A DNA stretch of 64,000 nucleotides, from positions 65,365-129,364 of the forward strand of contig NZ_JAUSKL010000122.1 of assembly GCF_030646925.1 (NCBI RefSeq), written 5' to 3'. Numbering within the stretch: position 1 is the first letter of the stretch; every line of letters starts with the position of its first letter. Under the pieces are notes generated by a model. It was given only the letters and a program-made list of their open reading frames with translations, made no database searches and was not told the DNA's origin. Positions 52,817-61,562 of the stretch are shown here, piece after piece. The translations under genes and the position numbers were made by a program. The DNA is from Candidatus Binatus sp. GTDB taxonomy: Bacteria > Desulfobacterota > Binatia > Binatales > Binataceae.

Positions 52817-54010
52817 CTACTTGATTGCGAGCGCGTTCGGCGGCGAGCCCACTCCGCCCGGGATATTGAGCGGCGCCGACGTGAAAAAGAAATCGTACTG
52901 GCCGTCGGCGGCGCAATCCTCTGCGAGGGCTTCGAGATTCCACATCTCACCGATCGGCATCCCGAAGAACGCTAGCATGTGGAAATGCAGAAAATCTTCG
53001 CCTTCACCTTTCGGCAGGTTTTCCAGCGCGGGCGAATCCGACGCGACCGCCGCGATGTGATTGTTCCATAGCCATTCTGCGGTCCGCGCCGACCCTTCGA
53101 TGCCCGGGACCACCGTCTCGCGCGCCAGTTCCTCCTTCAGTTCGTCGCTCGCCGACAGGTAGAACCGGGTCCATCCGATGCGAATCAAGAGCACGTCGCC
53201 GGTGCGCAGCGTGGTTCCCTGCGATTCGAGGGTCGCCTGCACATCTTCGAGCGGGATCGATTGCGGCGTCGTGAAATCGATCTCCATGCCGTTGTTCTCG
53301 TAGTAGAGCGCGACGTCGGCGAGCACGCCGCGGCCTGCGATTCCACGCCGGGCGAGGTTGTCGATGCCAAGCCGGGTGCCGCCTCGGCCGGTGATTTCAT
53401 CGTCGGGAATGCCGTTATATGCACCGAACACGGGATGCTTGACGTGACAGAGCGCGTCCCATTGCGACGACGCCTGGGGATAGAAGTTATCGAGATAGTC
53501 GTCGAGGACGTAATCGGCGGCCGGGAAAATCTTGATGACGTGAACATGCCTGCCGCGGGTGAAGAGCGGCGGATCGGGGATGTTGATCGGCAGATTGAGC
53601 GCGAACACTTTGCCCGAACGAATCGAGGCCGCCGACTCGACCACGCGGCCCGGCGTCATCAGGTTGATCGTGCCGACTTCGTCGTCGTCGCCGAACACGC
53701 CCCACGAGGAACCGTCGGGCGCTCCCTCGCGCACCGGCAATTCGCTGTAACTCGGGATGCGCGGCTCGTGCGACGGGCGCGTCGCGAGCGCGGGCCGAAT
53801 CGCGCGTTTGGGCCGTTCGGTAACCGGCGCGGGCGATTTTGCGGGCGGCTTGACCGCGATCCGCCGCGGCGCCGCTTTGGCCGCGATTGGCCGCTTGGCC
53901 GCTTTGAGCGCGGGCTTTTTCGATGCCTTTTTTGCGACCGGTTTTTTCGCGGCTTTGGGAGCAGCTTTACGCGCCTTTGGCGCCATCTTCTTCATTTTGC
54001 GCTTGGCCAC
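52817..54010 (-). CDS. Cyclase-family (PF04199-like) hydrolase with histone-H1-like N-terminal tail
   Basis: A 397-residue protein in two parts. Residues 1-80 are a Lys/Ala/Pro-rich tail (KKMAPKARKAAPKAAKKP at the start) like histone H1. Residues 85-397 resemble the cyclase/kynurenine-formamidase-like family: WGVFGDDDEVGTINLMTP, VLDDYLDNFYPQASSQWDALCHV, LARRGIAGRGVLADVA and LHFHMLAFFGMPIGEMW. The usual H-x-G-T-H-x-D metal motif reads ASSQWDAL, so two of its His are absent, as in one divergent branch of the family. The GTG start has GGAGG at 54020-54024, which supports that the tail is translated. Substrate unknown. Confidence 0.8.
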   Translation of the reverse strand: MAKRKMKKMAPKARKAAPKAAKKPVAKKASKKPALKAAKRPIAAKAAPRRIAVKPPAKSPAPVTERPKRAIRPALATRPSHEPRIPSYSELPVREGAPDGSSWGVFGDDDEVGTINLMTPGRVVESAASIRSGKVFALNLPINIPDPPLFTRGRHVHVIKIFPAADYVLDDYLDNFYPQASSQWDALCHVKHPVFGAYNGIPDDEITGRGGTRLGIDNLARRGIAGRGVLADVALYYENNGMEIDFTTPQSIPLEDVQATLESQGTTLRTGDVLLIRIGWTRFYLSASDELKEELARETVVPGIEGSARTAEWLWNNHIAAVASDSPALENLPKGEGEDFLHFHMLAFFGMPIGEMWNLEALAEDCAADGQYDFFFTSAPLNIPGGVGSPPNALAIK

Positions 54011-54216
54011 CTGATCCGACCTCCATCATTCGTCTCGCTGTGATCGAATCTTCTCATAACAGGTCGCGCGTCAAGCGCAAGCCCTGACGGATGCGATCGC
54101 GCCGATTGATGATAGTTTGCGAAACACGCTTGTTACCCATTCTGGCCGATGTTACTGTACGGGATTGCTCCTTGCTCCGACGTGGGGCTTGAATCCAAAA
54201 GGAGGACTCACAGCGC

Positions 54217-54705
54217 ATGAGGCGCTACGAAACTATTTTTATCCTTCGCCCTGACGCGGGCGACCCCCAAATCAAGGAAACCATCAAGCGCTACGAGGGA
54301 ATCATCGTGGCCGGCGGCGGCGAGATGATCGAAACCGAAGAGTGGGGCTCGCGCGAACTCGCCTACCGCATCAAGGGCGAGCGGCGCGGCTACTACGTGC
54401 GGCTCGATTACGTATCGCCCGGTCCGGTGATGAACGAAGTCGAGCGCAATCTGAAGCTCTCCGACACGGTCCTGCGCTACCTTTCGGTGCTGGTGGACGA
54501 CGACGCCGACGTCGCGAAGGTGCGCGAGGAACTCGAAGCGCGCAACCGGCGAATCGCCGAGGCCAGGGCCGCGCAGGAAGCGCGCGTGGCGGCCCTGACG
54601 GCGTCGCAACAGCAGCAGGAAAGAATCGAGGACGCGCCCGAAGAGATCATGGAAGCGGCCATCGATGAAATCGGCGGTCCGGAAGGTGACGGGCAACCGG
54701 ATTGA
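54217..54705 (+). CDS. rpsF: 30S ribosomal protein S6
   Basis: Platform protein that pairs with S18. The start RRYETIFILRPD and the ERRGYYVRLDYVSPG strand match S6. The protein continues with a Glu/Ala/Gln-rich C-terminal extension (about residues 100-162) longer than the core of about 95 residues; acidic C-terminal tails occur in E. coli S6 as well. AAAAGGAGG precedes the ATG at 11 bp. The gene heads the S6-(OB protein)-S18-DUF2232-L9 operon. Confidence 0.95.
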   Translation: MRRYETIFILRPDAGDPQIKETIKRYEGIIVAGGGEMIETEEWGSRELAYRIKGERRGYYVRLDYVSPGPVMNEVERNLKLSDTVLRYLSVLVDDDADVAKVREELEARNRRIAEARAAQEARVAALTASQQQQERIEDAPEEIMEAAIDEIGGPEGDGQPD

Positions 54706-54985
54706 GCTCGACGGCCCGATCGTGAGCTCGATCGACTTTTCCGTCACGCCGCGCGGCACCGCGGTGCTGCGCATGATCGTCGATTGCGGCGCGCCGGAAG
54801 AGGACTTGAAGCTTGCGGTGGTGCTGGCAGGCGAGCGCGCCAGCGTGCTGAGAACGATCCTGGCGCCGGGTCATAAAGTGAAAGTGCGCGGGAGACTGCG
54901 ATCGGTCAAGGCCGGCGTGAAAGCGCTTCGCGTCGGCGGGACGTTCGAGGTTTTGGCCGAATCGATCGAGCCACTCGAGCACTAG
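54665..54985 (+). CDS. Small OB-fold protein, PriB/SSB-like
   Basis: A 106-residue protein between rpsF and rpsR, where E. coli has priB. The sequence shows an OB-fold pattern: NRIELDGPIVSSIDFSVTPRGTAVLRMIVDCG, then KLAVVLAGERASVLRTILAPGHKVKVRGRLRSV (excerpts). It lacks the acidic C-terminal tip of a true SSB and is shorter, so the PriB (primosomal replication protein N) type is likelier. It overlaps rpsF by 41 bp. It may bind single-stranded DNA at replication restart. Confidence 0.7.
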   Translation: MKSAVRKVTGNRIELDGPIVSSIDFSVTPRGTAVLRMIVDCGAPEEDLKLAVVLAGERASVLRTILAPGHKVKVRGRLRSVKAGVKALRVGGTFEVLAESIEPLEH

Positions 54986-55045
54986 CAATTGGAAATCTCG
55001 TAAAGCCGCGCTGCGTTGGGGCGGGCTCGTACAAAAGGATTGCAA

Positions 55046-55402
55046 ATGGCTGACGAAGAGAGATCGGAAAGAGGCGGGGACCGACCCCGCACCGAGGGTG
55101 GCGGAGGACGCTACGGCGGACCGCGCCCGGATGATCGCGGTGAAGGCCGCGGCGGCGATAGCCGCGGCGGGATGCGCCGGCGTCCCGGCGGGCGGCGCAA
55201 AGTATGCCGCTTCTGCGCGGAAAAATCGCTCAAGGTCGATTACAAGGACGTCCGCACACTGGCCAGCTTCATCACCGAAGGCGGCAAAATCGTGCCGAGC
55301 CGCACCTCGGGCAACTGCGCCAAGCATCAACGGCAACTGGCGGTGGCGATCAAGCGCGCGCGGGTGATCGCGCTGCTGCCATTCTCGACGCTGGGAGTCT
55401 GA
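55046..55402 (+). CDS. rpsR: 30S ribosomal protein S18 with Gly/Arg-rich N-terminal extension
   Basis: The conserved S18 core starts near residue 48 with [11 protein letters not shown], continues [21 protein letters not shown] and ends [10 protein letters not shown]. The Cys pair CRFC with NCAKH forms the zinc-binding (C+) type. The first 47 residues are a Gly/Arg/Asp/Glu-rich low-complexity stretch with RGG-like repeats, far longer than the usual S18 N-terminus. The ATG at 55046 has AAGGA upstream and was preferred over a GTG at 55016. Confidence 0.94.
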   Translation: MADEERSERGGDRPRTEGGGGRYGGPRPDDRGEGRGGDSRGGMRRRPGGRRKVCRFCAEKSLKVDYKDVRTLASFITEGGKIVPSRTSGNCAKHQRQLAVAIKRARVIALLPFSTLGV

Positions 55403-55413
55403 AGAATCGTCGC

Positions 55414-56370
55414 GTGACGCGCAAAGCTGTCATAGGGATGATTCGGGCGGCCGCGCTGGCGGGAGCATTCTTCCTCGCCGGCGGCGCGATTCCCGTGCTC
55501 GGCGGGATCGCGATGCTGTTCGCGCCGGCGCCGATCCTGATTTTCGCGGTGGGACGGCCGAGTCCGAATCTGCGCGCGATCATCGCGATGCTGCTGGCGG
55601 GCGCTTTCGTCGCGCTGCTGGCGGGTCCGATTGCCGGTATCGGGTACTTCGTCTCGTTCGGCCTCGCGACCGCGATCATGTGTTACATGCTCGAGCGCGG
55701 CAGCTCCTTCGAACGGATTGCGGGCGTCACGGCGGCTGCGATGGTCGCGGCGGTCGCAGCGGTCGCGCTGGCGTTCACCGGCGGCCCCGACGGCCTGATC
55801 AGGACGCTGCACGACGAACTCGCGCAGGGGATGGCTCGCGGGCAGGAGTTCTACAAATACTTCGGCGTCCAGCAGACGATCACCGCCGATACGCAGGCGA
55901 GCATCATCGCGACGACGATCCGGCTCAGCCCGGCGTTCCTGATCCTGCTCGCGGGATGCACCGCGCTGCTCAATCTGCGCGTTTTCTGGCGATGGGTCGG
56001 GCCGCAGCGGCTGCCCTACAGCCTGTTCGGCGATCTTTCGCGCTGGTCGGCGCCGGAATGGATGGTGTGGCTGCTGCTGGCGAGCGGGTTCGGATTGTTC
56101 ATCCCGGTTAGCGGCGTGAGCGATCTGGCGCTCAGCGGCTTCATCGCGGTGGCGGCGATATATTTCTGCCAGGGGCTCGCGATCGTGGGCTTTTATTTTC
56201 ATTCGCTGGCGGTGCCGGCGATCGTGCGGGCCATCATTTATTTCGTGGTATTCGCGCAGCCGGTCGTGGCCGGGGTTCTATGTATCGCCGGCATCTTCGA
56301 CATGTGGATCGATTTCCGGCGGCTCAAGCCCCCCAGCCACGAAGCGGGCAACCTGGGCGATTTCTTCTAA
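55414..56370 (+). CDS. DUF2232 (YybS-like) membrane protein
   Basis: An integral membrane protein of 318 residues with about eight hydrophobic segments. Its place between rpsR and rplI is the classic position of DUF2232/YybS genes. Conserved features include LFAPAPILIFAVGRPSPNLRAI near the start and the C-terminal GLAIVGFYFHSLAVPAIVRAIIYFV (excerpts). Function unknown; the gene is widely maintained in this operon. Start is uncertain between the GTG at 55414 (used here) and an ATG at 55438. Confidence 0.8.
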   Translation: MTRKAVIGMIRAAALAGAFFLAGGAIPVLGGIAMLFAPAPILIFAVGRPSPNLRAIIAMLLAGAFVALLAGPIAGIGYFVSFGLATAIMCYMLERGSSFERIAGVTAAAMVAAVAAVALAFTGGPDGLIRTLHDELAQGMARGQEFYKYFGVQQTITADTQASIIATTIRLSPAFLILLAGCTALLNLRVFWRWVGPQRLPYSLFGDLSRWSAPEWMVWLLLASGFGLFIPVSGVSDLALSGFIAVAAIYFCQGLAIVGFYFHSLAVPAIVRAIIYFVVFAQPVVAGVLCIAGIFDMWIDFRRLKPPSHEAGNLGDFF

Positions 56371-56399
56371 GTGGAGATGGAAACGAGAGGCGATAGAAA

Positions 56400-56855
56400 A
56401 TGAACCTGCAAGTCATACTCAACGAGGATCTTCCCAACCTGGGAAGGACCGGCGACGTGGTGAAGGTCCGCGCCGGGTACGCGCGCAACTATCTGCTGCC
56501 GCGCAAGCTCGCGGTCGAGGCGGATCAGAAGAATATCCGCGCCTTCGAGCATCAGAAGCGGATCGCGTCGCGGCGCCGCGAAGCCAAACGAACCGACGCG
56601 ATGGCGATCAAGGCCAAAATCGAGGCGCTCGAAATCACCATCATGGCGCGCGCCGGCGAAGAGGGGAAACTGTTCGGCTCGGTCACCAACATCGACATCG
56701 AACGCGCCGTGCGCGAGAAGGGGGTTGATATCGAGCGGCGAAAAATCGTGCTGCCAGAGCCAATCAAGCAGCTTGGCGACTTCACCGTGCCGGTCAAGCT
56801 GGACGCGGAAGTCGAAGCGAACCTCAAAATAATCGTTGCGGCGCAGGCCGAATGA
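56400..56855 (+). CDS. rplI: 50S ribosomal protein L9
   Basis: A two-domain 23S rRNA-binding protein. The N-terminal domain has MNLQVILNEDLPNLGRTGDVV and VRAGYARNYLLPRKLA, joined by a long helix (residues 40-75) to the C-terminal domain (GKLFGSVTNIDIERAVREKG). Length 151 is typical. It is the last translation-related gene of the operon. Confidence 0.97.
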   Translation: MNLQVILNEDLPNLGRTGDVVKVRAGYARNYLLPRKLAVEADQKNIRAFEHQKRIASRRREAKRTDAMAIKAKIEALEITIMARAGEEGKLFGSVTNIDIERAVREKGVDIERRKIVLPEPIKQLGDFTVPVKLDAEVEANLKIIVAAQAE

Positions 56856-56868
56856 GGACTTGCCCGAT

Positions 56869-57510
56869 ATGATTAAACTCTACGACTACCTCATCTGCCC
56901 GTACGGCCAGAAGGTTCGCATCGCGCTGGCCGAGAAGGCCCTGTCATACGAACTGGTCACCGTCGATTTGCGCCTGAATGAGCATCGCAAGCCCGATTTC
57001 CTGCGGCTCAACCTGTTCGGCCGCGTGCCGGTGCTGGTCGACGACGATACCACCGTCTACGACTCGACCGTGATCAACGAGTATCTCGAGGACGAGTATC
57101 CGGAGCCGCCACTGTTTCCAGCGATCGGGATGAGCGCGATGCGCGCGCGGGCGCGCCTGCTCGAGGATTTCGCCGATTCGTCATTCACGCCGCAGGTGGG
57201 CCAGTTGATCGTCGAGGTTTCCAAGCCCGAGGCGGAGCGCGACCAGAATCGCGTCCAGCGGCTGCATCAGACGGTCGAGCGCGTGCTCGACTATCTTAAT
57301 CACGAACTGCGCGGAAATAATTTCCTGGCGGGTGATTTCTCCGTCGCCGACATCGGATTCGCGCCGCGGATGCTGGTGCTTTCCGAGCTCGGGATCGACG
57401 TGGCGGCGAACAATCGGGCCAATATCGACGCATGGCTGAAGCGCTTGCTCGAGCGCGCGAGCATCAGGAACCTCGAGGGCGTCGCCGCGGAGGCTGTCGG
57501 CGGCGGATAG
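56869..57510 (+). CDS. Glutathione S-transferase-like protein (SspA-like fold)
   Basis: A 213-residue protein of the GST superfamily. The thioredoxin-like N-terminal domain starts with IKLYDYLICPYGQKVRIALAEKAL, with a Cys-Pro-Tyr instead of the Ser/Tyr active-site residue, then GRVPVLVDDDTTVYDSTVINEYLEDEYPEPPL. An all-helical C-terminal domain follows. The sequence is close to stringent-starvation protein A and omega-class GSTs. Activity with glutathione is not assured. I used the ATG at 56869. The gene directly follows rplI. Confidence 0.85.
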   Translation: MIKLYDYLICPYGQKVRIALAEKALSYELVTVDLRLNEHRKPDFLRLNLFGRVPVLVDDDTTVYDSTVINEYLEDEYPEPPLFPAIGMSAMRARARLLEDFADSSFTPQVGQLIVEVSKPEAERDQNRVQRLHQTVERVLDYLNHELRGNNFLAGDFSVADIGFAPRMLVLSELGIDVAANNRANIDAWLKRLLERASIRNLEGVAAEAVGGG

Positions 57511-57550
57511 TCACGTAATTTTCGATATTGCTTTGTTCTGAAAGCTAACT

Positions 57551-57579
57551 CAGGCCGTCCGGCAATCCCGGGCGGCCTG
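57551..57579 (+). terminator. Hairpin after the GST gene
   Basis: CAGGCCGTCCGG and CCGGGCGGCCTG form a 12-bp stem (one T-G wobble) with a CAATC loop, 41 bp after the stop codon. No T-run follows. Confidence 0.5.
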
Positions 57580-57753
57580 CGCTGTTATGCGCGGACGAAA
57601 AGAGCTCCTGAGCGCTCGAAAATTTTTGATTTTCCCTCTGCCAACGCGTACCGCACCATCAAGCGGGTGAATCTTCGGCTTCGCGCCGGCTGAGACTGGG
57701 CGTACAGTCTAAGCGTCGATACCGCAGTCCAACGATTCTTGGGGGGATCATTC

Positions 57754-59451
57754 ATGAAAAAGGCAGTAGCGAGTTTCCTTATGGTGGTGGTTTTGGTCAT
57801 CGTGTTCTCGACCACGGGCGCCGCAGCCGATCCGACCAACACCAGCCTTGGTACCGGCGCACTCCTGGACAATCAAGGAGGTAGCGAAGTCACGGCGCTG
57901 GGATACAACGCGCTCTTCACCAATCTCGGCTCACGGAACACGGCGGTTGGCTCAAACGCTCTCTTCTCCAACAACGCCCCGACTCGCCCCGGGCACGACA
58001 ACACCGCAACCGGCGCGTACGCCCTCTCCAACAACGCCAGCATGAGCAGCGCTACCGCATCGCGTGGCGGTAGCTACGACACGGCCGATGGGGTCTTTAG
58101 CCTCTTCAATAATATTGAGAGCAACAACACCGGCATTGGAGCTTACGCCCTTTACTGCAATACGTCCGGTGTCGGCAACACGGGTACCGGCTTTGGCTCG
58201 CTTGGTGGCAATGCCTCGAGCGGATGCAAGTATGGAATTCTTGCTCTGATGGGCAGTTACAACACCGCGGCTGGGTACCAGTCTCTTTTCAACAATCAGA
58301 TAGGCCAGAGAAACACCGGCATAGGAGCAAGCGCGCTCCATGAGAACACTCGCGGGGGGTCTAACACCGCGCTCGGATCATCCGCGCTCTTCAACAACAA
58401 TGGCTCCTCTAACACCGCCGTCGGATCGGGTTCGATGGCCGGCAACACGACAGGCCACGACAACACCGCTGCTGGAGTTAGTTCTCTCTCCTCCAATACT
58501 TCGGGAGCTTTCAACACCGCCGACGGAGTAGCCGCGTTGTTTAGCAATACGACCGGCGGCAACAATACCGCTTTGGGGGAAGCGAGCCTGGCTAGCAACA
58601 CCAGCGGCTACAGCAACACTTCAGTCGGAATGCGCTCGCTGGCCGGCAACAGCACGGGCTTCGGAAATACTGCCTCAGGAGTCTCGGCGCTCGTTAACAA
58701 CACCACCGGATACGCGGACAGCGCCGTCGGATTGCAAGCGCTCGCAAGCAACACAACCGGCTACTACAACACCGGCCTCGGGCAGAACTCCCTTTACAAG
58801 AACACCACGGGTCAGAACAACATTGGACTGGGTGTCAATGGCGGATTTAGTCTCACCACCGGCAACAACAACATCGATATCGGTAATCCAGGTATCGCGG
58901 CTGAGGCTAGCACTATCCGAGTAGGCATCCAGGGCAAGCAGACGGCGACCTACATCGCGGGCATCACTGGCAGCGCGGTGACCGGCAGCGACGTAGTCGT
59001 AAACGGCAGCGGCCGCCTAGGGGTAGTAGTGTCGTCGGCGCGCTACAAGCGCGACATTAGTGACATGGGAAACTCGACCGACGGCCTGATGAAGCTGCGT
59101 CCGGTTAGCTTCGTTTACAAAGGCGATCAGCAAGGTGTAAAGCAGTACGGCCTAGTCGCGGAAGAAGTCGAGCAGATTTATCCGGAGTTGGTGGTCCAGG
59201 ATGACGATGGCAAGATCGAGTCGGTGCGCTATTCGATGCTCACCTCGATGCTTCTCAACGAACTCCAAAAGCAGCGGGCGGAAATGCTGGCAGAGAAGAA
59301 AGCGCACCAGCGGGAGATTGCTGAGTGGAAAGCCGATCGCGAGCGGGATTCAGCGAGTCGAATCGCCCTGGAAGAGCGGCTTGCGACGCTCGAGCGTTCG
59401 ATGGCGTCGCTCAGCGGAGACCGCAAAGTGATGGCGGCCATTGGTAAATAG
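57754..59451 (+). CDS. Secreted YadA-head-like repeat protein with S74 chaperone domain
   Basis: A 565-residue exported protein. Signal peptide residues 1-25 (AAAD). From about 30 to 375 it consists of roughly 18 imperfect units of 20-25 residues with the consensus NTAxGxxALxxNTTG (for example NTAVGSNALFSN, NTALGEASLASN), like the left-handed coiled beta-roll of YadA heads. The S74 intramolecular chaperone domain begins at about 427 (SSARYKRDIS), with KLRPVSFVYK, YGLVAEEVEQIYPELV and SMLTSMLLNELQKQ, and a charged C-terminal coiled coil. S74 domains trimerise and then self-cleave in phage tailspikes. Surface display is likely. The composition is richer in A/T than that of its neighbours. Confidence 0.85.
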   Translation: MKKAVASFLMVVVLVIVFSTTGAAADPTNTSLGTGALLDNQGGSEVTALGYNALFTNLGSRNTAVGSNALFSNNAPTRPGHDNTATGAYALSNNASMSSATASRGGSYDTADGVFSLFNNIESNNTGIGAYALYCNTSGVGNTGTGFGSLGGNASSGCKYGILALMGSYNTAAGYQSLFNNQIGQRNTGIGASALHENTRGGSNTALGSSALFNNNGSSNTAVGSGSMAGNTTGHDNTAAGVSSLSSNTSGAFNTADGVAALFSNTTGGNNTALGEASLASNTSGYSNTSVGMRSLAGNSTGFGNTASGVSALVNNTTGYADSAVGLQALASNTTGYYNTGLGQNSLYKNTTGQNNIGLGVNGGFSLTTGNNNIDIGNPGIAAEASTIRVGIQGKQTATYIAGITGSAVTGSDVVVNGSGRLGVVVSSARYKRDISDMGNSTDGLMKLRPVSFVYKGDQQGVKQYGLVAEEVEQIYPELVVQDDDGKIESVRYSMLTSMLLNELQKQRAEMLAEKKAHQREIAEWKADRERDSASRIALEERLATLERSMASLSGDRKVMAAIGK

Positions 59452-59605
59452 TCACTGCTTCCGAGACCCATCGTGCAACGAGAGATGCGCGCTTGTGATC
59501 CTCGGAAAATGCGCGCGCCGTCCGAAAGCTCGGACGGCGCGTGCGTCAAGTTATGGTCAGCGGATCTGAAAACGGCTCGCCTAAATTAAACGATCCGAGT
59601 GTGAA

Positions 59606-59917
59606 TTAATAGCGGCTCTCCGCGTTGTCGCCGGCAGAATCGTCGTCGTCGCCGCGGGTCGGTCCGACGCCGGTGAGCCGGAACAGCAGCTTCGCGCCGA
59701 ACAGTTTGTCGCCGATACGGCCCTGCGACTTGAGGAAGCCGCCGTGCCGCTTGCAATGCGGACACGAGAGCGAGGCGCTCAAGAGTCCAGCATTCTCGGG
59801 CGTAATTCTGAGATCGAACTTAAAGCCGCAGCCCGGATTCTGGCATATGGTACGATAAACAACGCCCGGCGCGCTGGTAGCCTTGGATTCGTTTTTGTTG
59901 CTGACCGCTGTTTGCAT
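59606..59917 (-). CDS. Small zinc-ribbon protein of unknown function
   Basis: A 103-residue protein. CQNPGC (about residues 25-30) and CPHC form a four-cysteine zinc-ribbon; between them is KFDLRITPENAGLLSASLS. The C-terminal part is acidic (DDDDSAGDNAE). I selected the ATG at 59917, preceded by GAGAGG at a suitable distance, rather than the longer frame to 59977. No function can be assigned. It lies in a 850-bp stretch between the S74 gene and glgC. Confidence 0.6.
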   Translation of the reverse strand: MQTAVSNKNESKATSAPGVVYRTICQNPGCGFKFDLRITPENAGLLSASLSCPHCKRHGGFLKSQGRIGDKLFGAKLLFRLTGVGPTRGDDDDSAGDNAESRY

Positions 59918-60299
59918 TTTTCTTACCTCTCTTCCTGGAGGTCGTTTAAAATCGGCCGGTATGGCCGATGCTATCACGAAAGACGAAAACGCTTGGCAAA
60001 AGATTCAAGCAATTGACGTGCCTCGCAGTACAAAAAATTCATGATTGCGAAAATCCAGCGGTTTCGCGGAGAATTGATGAGGTCGCTGACCGGAATTCGT
60101 CTCAGAGAGCGTCCCAAAAACGCTGACTCGTGCAATTTTTGCAACGAATTGGTCACTCTCTCGACCCGGAAAAGTTGCCAGCACAAGCGATTTGTCGAAC
60201 GCAACTTTAACCGCGCGCCGCGGCTGTACTTAGCTGGTGGCTTTCCGATAAACCAGATACACGGCTTGGCGCGCACCGATTGGGGACTTTTTTACCGCG
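59918..60299. other. Intergenic region upstream of glgC
   Basis: It carries the start region of the minus-strand zinc-ribbon gene and presumably the glgC promoter. A minus-strand frame (59974-60276, 100 codons) is Arg/Lys-rich with no family resemblance and is not called. I see no RNA gene. Confidence 0.5.
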
Positions 60300-61535
60300 A
60301 TGAGAACGCTGGCGTTAGTGATGGCGGGGGGGCAGGGGACGCGCCTGCATCCTTTGACCCGCGACCGCGCCAAGCCCGCGGTTCCGTTCGGCGGCAAATA
60401 CCGCATTATCGATTTCGTCCTCTCGAACCTGGTCAATTCCGGCATCTACGCGATCTACGTCCTGGTGCAATGGCGCTCTCAATCCCTGATCGAGCACCTC
60501 AAGGACGGATGGCAGTTCGGCGGGATGCTGCCCGACCATTTCGTGATTCCGGTTCCTGCTCAGATGCGGATGGGCGAGACCTGGTATCAGGGGACGGCCG
60601 ACGCGATTTTCCAGAATCTCAATTTGATCGACGATACCAAGCCCGACCTGGTGGCGGTCTTCGGCGCCGACCATATCTACCGGATGGACATCCAGCAGAT
60701 GGTCGAGTTCCACCTGGACAGGAAGGCGGCGGTGACTGTGGCGACGTTGCCGGTTCCGATCGAGGAGTCGAATCAGTTCGGCATTTTGGATGTGGATTCG
60801 GGGCTGCGCGTATCCGGCTTCGAGGAAAAGCCCGAGCATCCGAACCATATGGCCGGCGCGCCCGGACGAGTGCTCGCCTCGATGGGCAATTACCTGTTCA
60901 ACCCCGAGGTGCTGCGCGAGGCGCTGATCGAGGATTCGATCAAGGAAAACAGTCATCACGATTTCGGGCGCGATCTGATCCCGAACCTAATCAATCGGGT
61001 GCCGGTCTATGCCTACAACTTCATGACCAATCGCATCCGCGGCGACTCGGAAGTGAATCTCAGCTACTGGCGCGACGTCGGCACGCTCGAAGCCTACTAC
61101 GAAGCGAACATGGATCTGCGCGACGCCCGGCCGCATCTGAACCTGTACAACCCGTACTGGCCGCTGCGGACGGCATACTTCGATCAGCCGCCGGCGAAAT
61201 TTGTCTTCGACGAGAACGGGCGGCGCGGTCTCGCGCTGCACTCGGTGATTTCCGAAGGATGCATCGTGTCGGGCGGCGCGGTGCGCAATTCGGTGTTGGG
61301 ACGCTCGGTGTTCGTACATTCGTACAGCCTGGTGGAAGATTCGGTGATCATGGACTATGCGGAGATCGGGCGTCATGCGAGAATCCGGCGCGCGATCGTG
61401 GACAAGAACGTCTATGTTCCGGAGGGCGAGGAGATCGGCTATGACCTCGAACGCGATCGGCAGCGGTTCTTCGTTACCGACTCGGGATTGGTGGTTATTC
61501 CCAAAGGGCCCAAGCGCGAACGGTCGGTGCTGTAA
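60300..61535 (+). CDS. glgC: Glucose-1-phosphate adenylyltransferase
   Basis: It makes ADP-glucose from ATP and glucose-1-phosphate for glycogen (or trehalose) synthesis. The nucleotide loop is VMAGGQGTRLHPLT. Conserved segments are KPAVPFGGKYRIIDFVLSNLVNSGI, WYQGTADAI, GADHIYRMD, the sugar-phosphate FEEKP region and YWRDVGTLEAYY. A left-handed beta-helix forms the C-terminus. The length of 411 residues is typical. Allosteric control by glycolytic intermediates is expected for the family. No glgA or glgB is nearby. Confidence 0.96.
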   Translation: MRTLALVMAGGQGTRLHPLTRDRAKPAVPFGGKYRIIDFVLSNLVNSGIYAIYVLVQWRSQSLIEHLKDGWQFGGMLPDHFVIPVPAQMRMGETWYQGTADAIFQNLNLIDDTKPDLVAVFGADHIYRMDIQQMVEFHLDRKAAVTVATLPVPIEESNQFGILDVDSGLRVSGFEEKPEHPNHMAGAPGRVLASMGNYLFNPEVLREALIEDSIKENSHHDFGRDLIPNLINRVPVYAYNFMTNRIRGDSEVNLSYWRDVGTLEAYYEANMDLRDARPHLNLYNPYWPLRTAYFDQPPAKFVFDENGRRGLALHSVISEGCIVSGGAVRNSVLGRSVFVHSYSLVEDSVIMDYAEIGRHARIRRAIVDKNVYVPEGEEIGYDLERDRQRFFVTDSGLVVIPKGPKRERSVL

Positions 61536-61562
61536 TCGGCCGGTTTTGCCTTTCTGAAAGCA

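Noticed and set aside
57840-58870. Regularly spaced AACACC/NNACACGG-like repeats that might suggest a CRISPR or minisatellite
   Set aside because: They are codon-level repeats in a translated beta-roll protein, with variable spacing and no unique spacers.
59974-60276. 100-codon minus-strand frame before glgC
   Set aside because: No similarity to a known family, no ribosome-binding site, and it would overlap the glgC promoter region.
60041-61444. 467-codon plus-strand frame overlapping glgC in another phase
   Set aside because: Gly/Arg-rich, no domain; glgC in the other phase is unmistakable.
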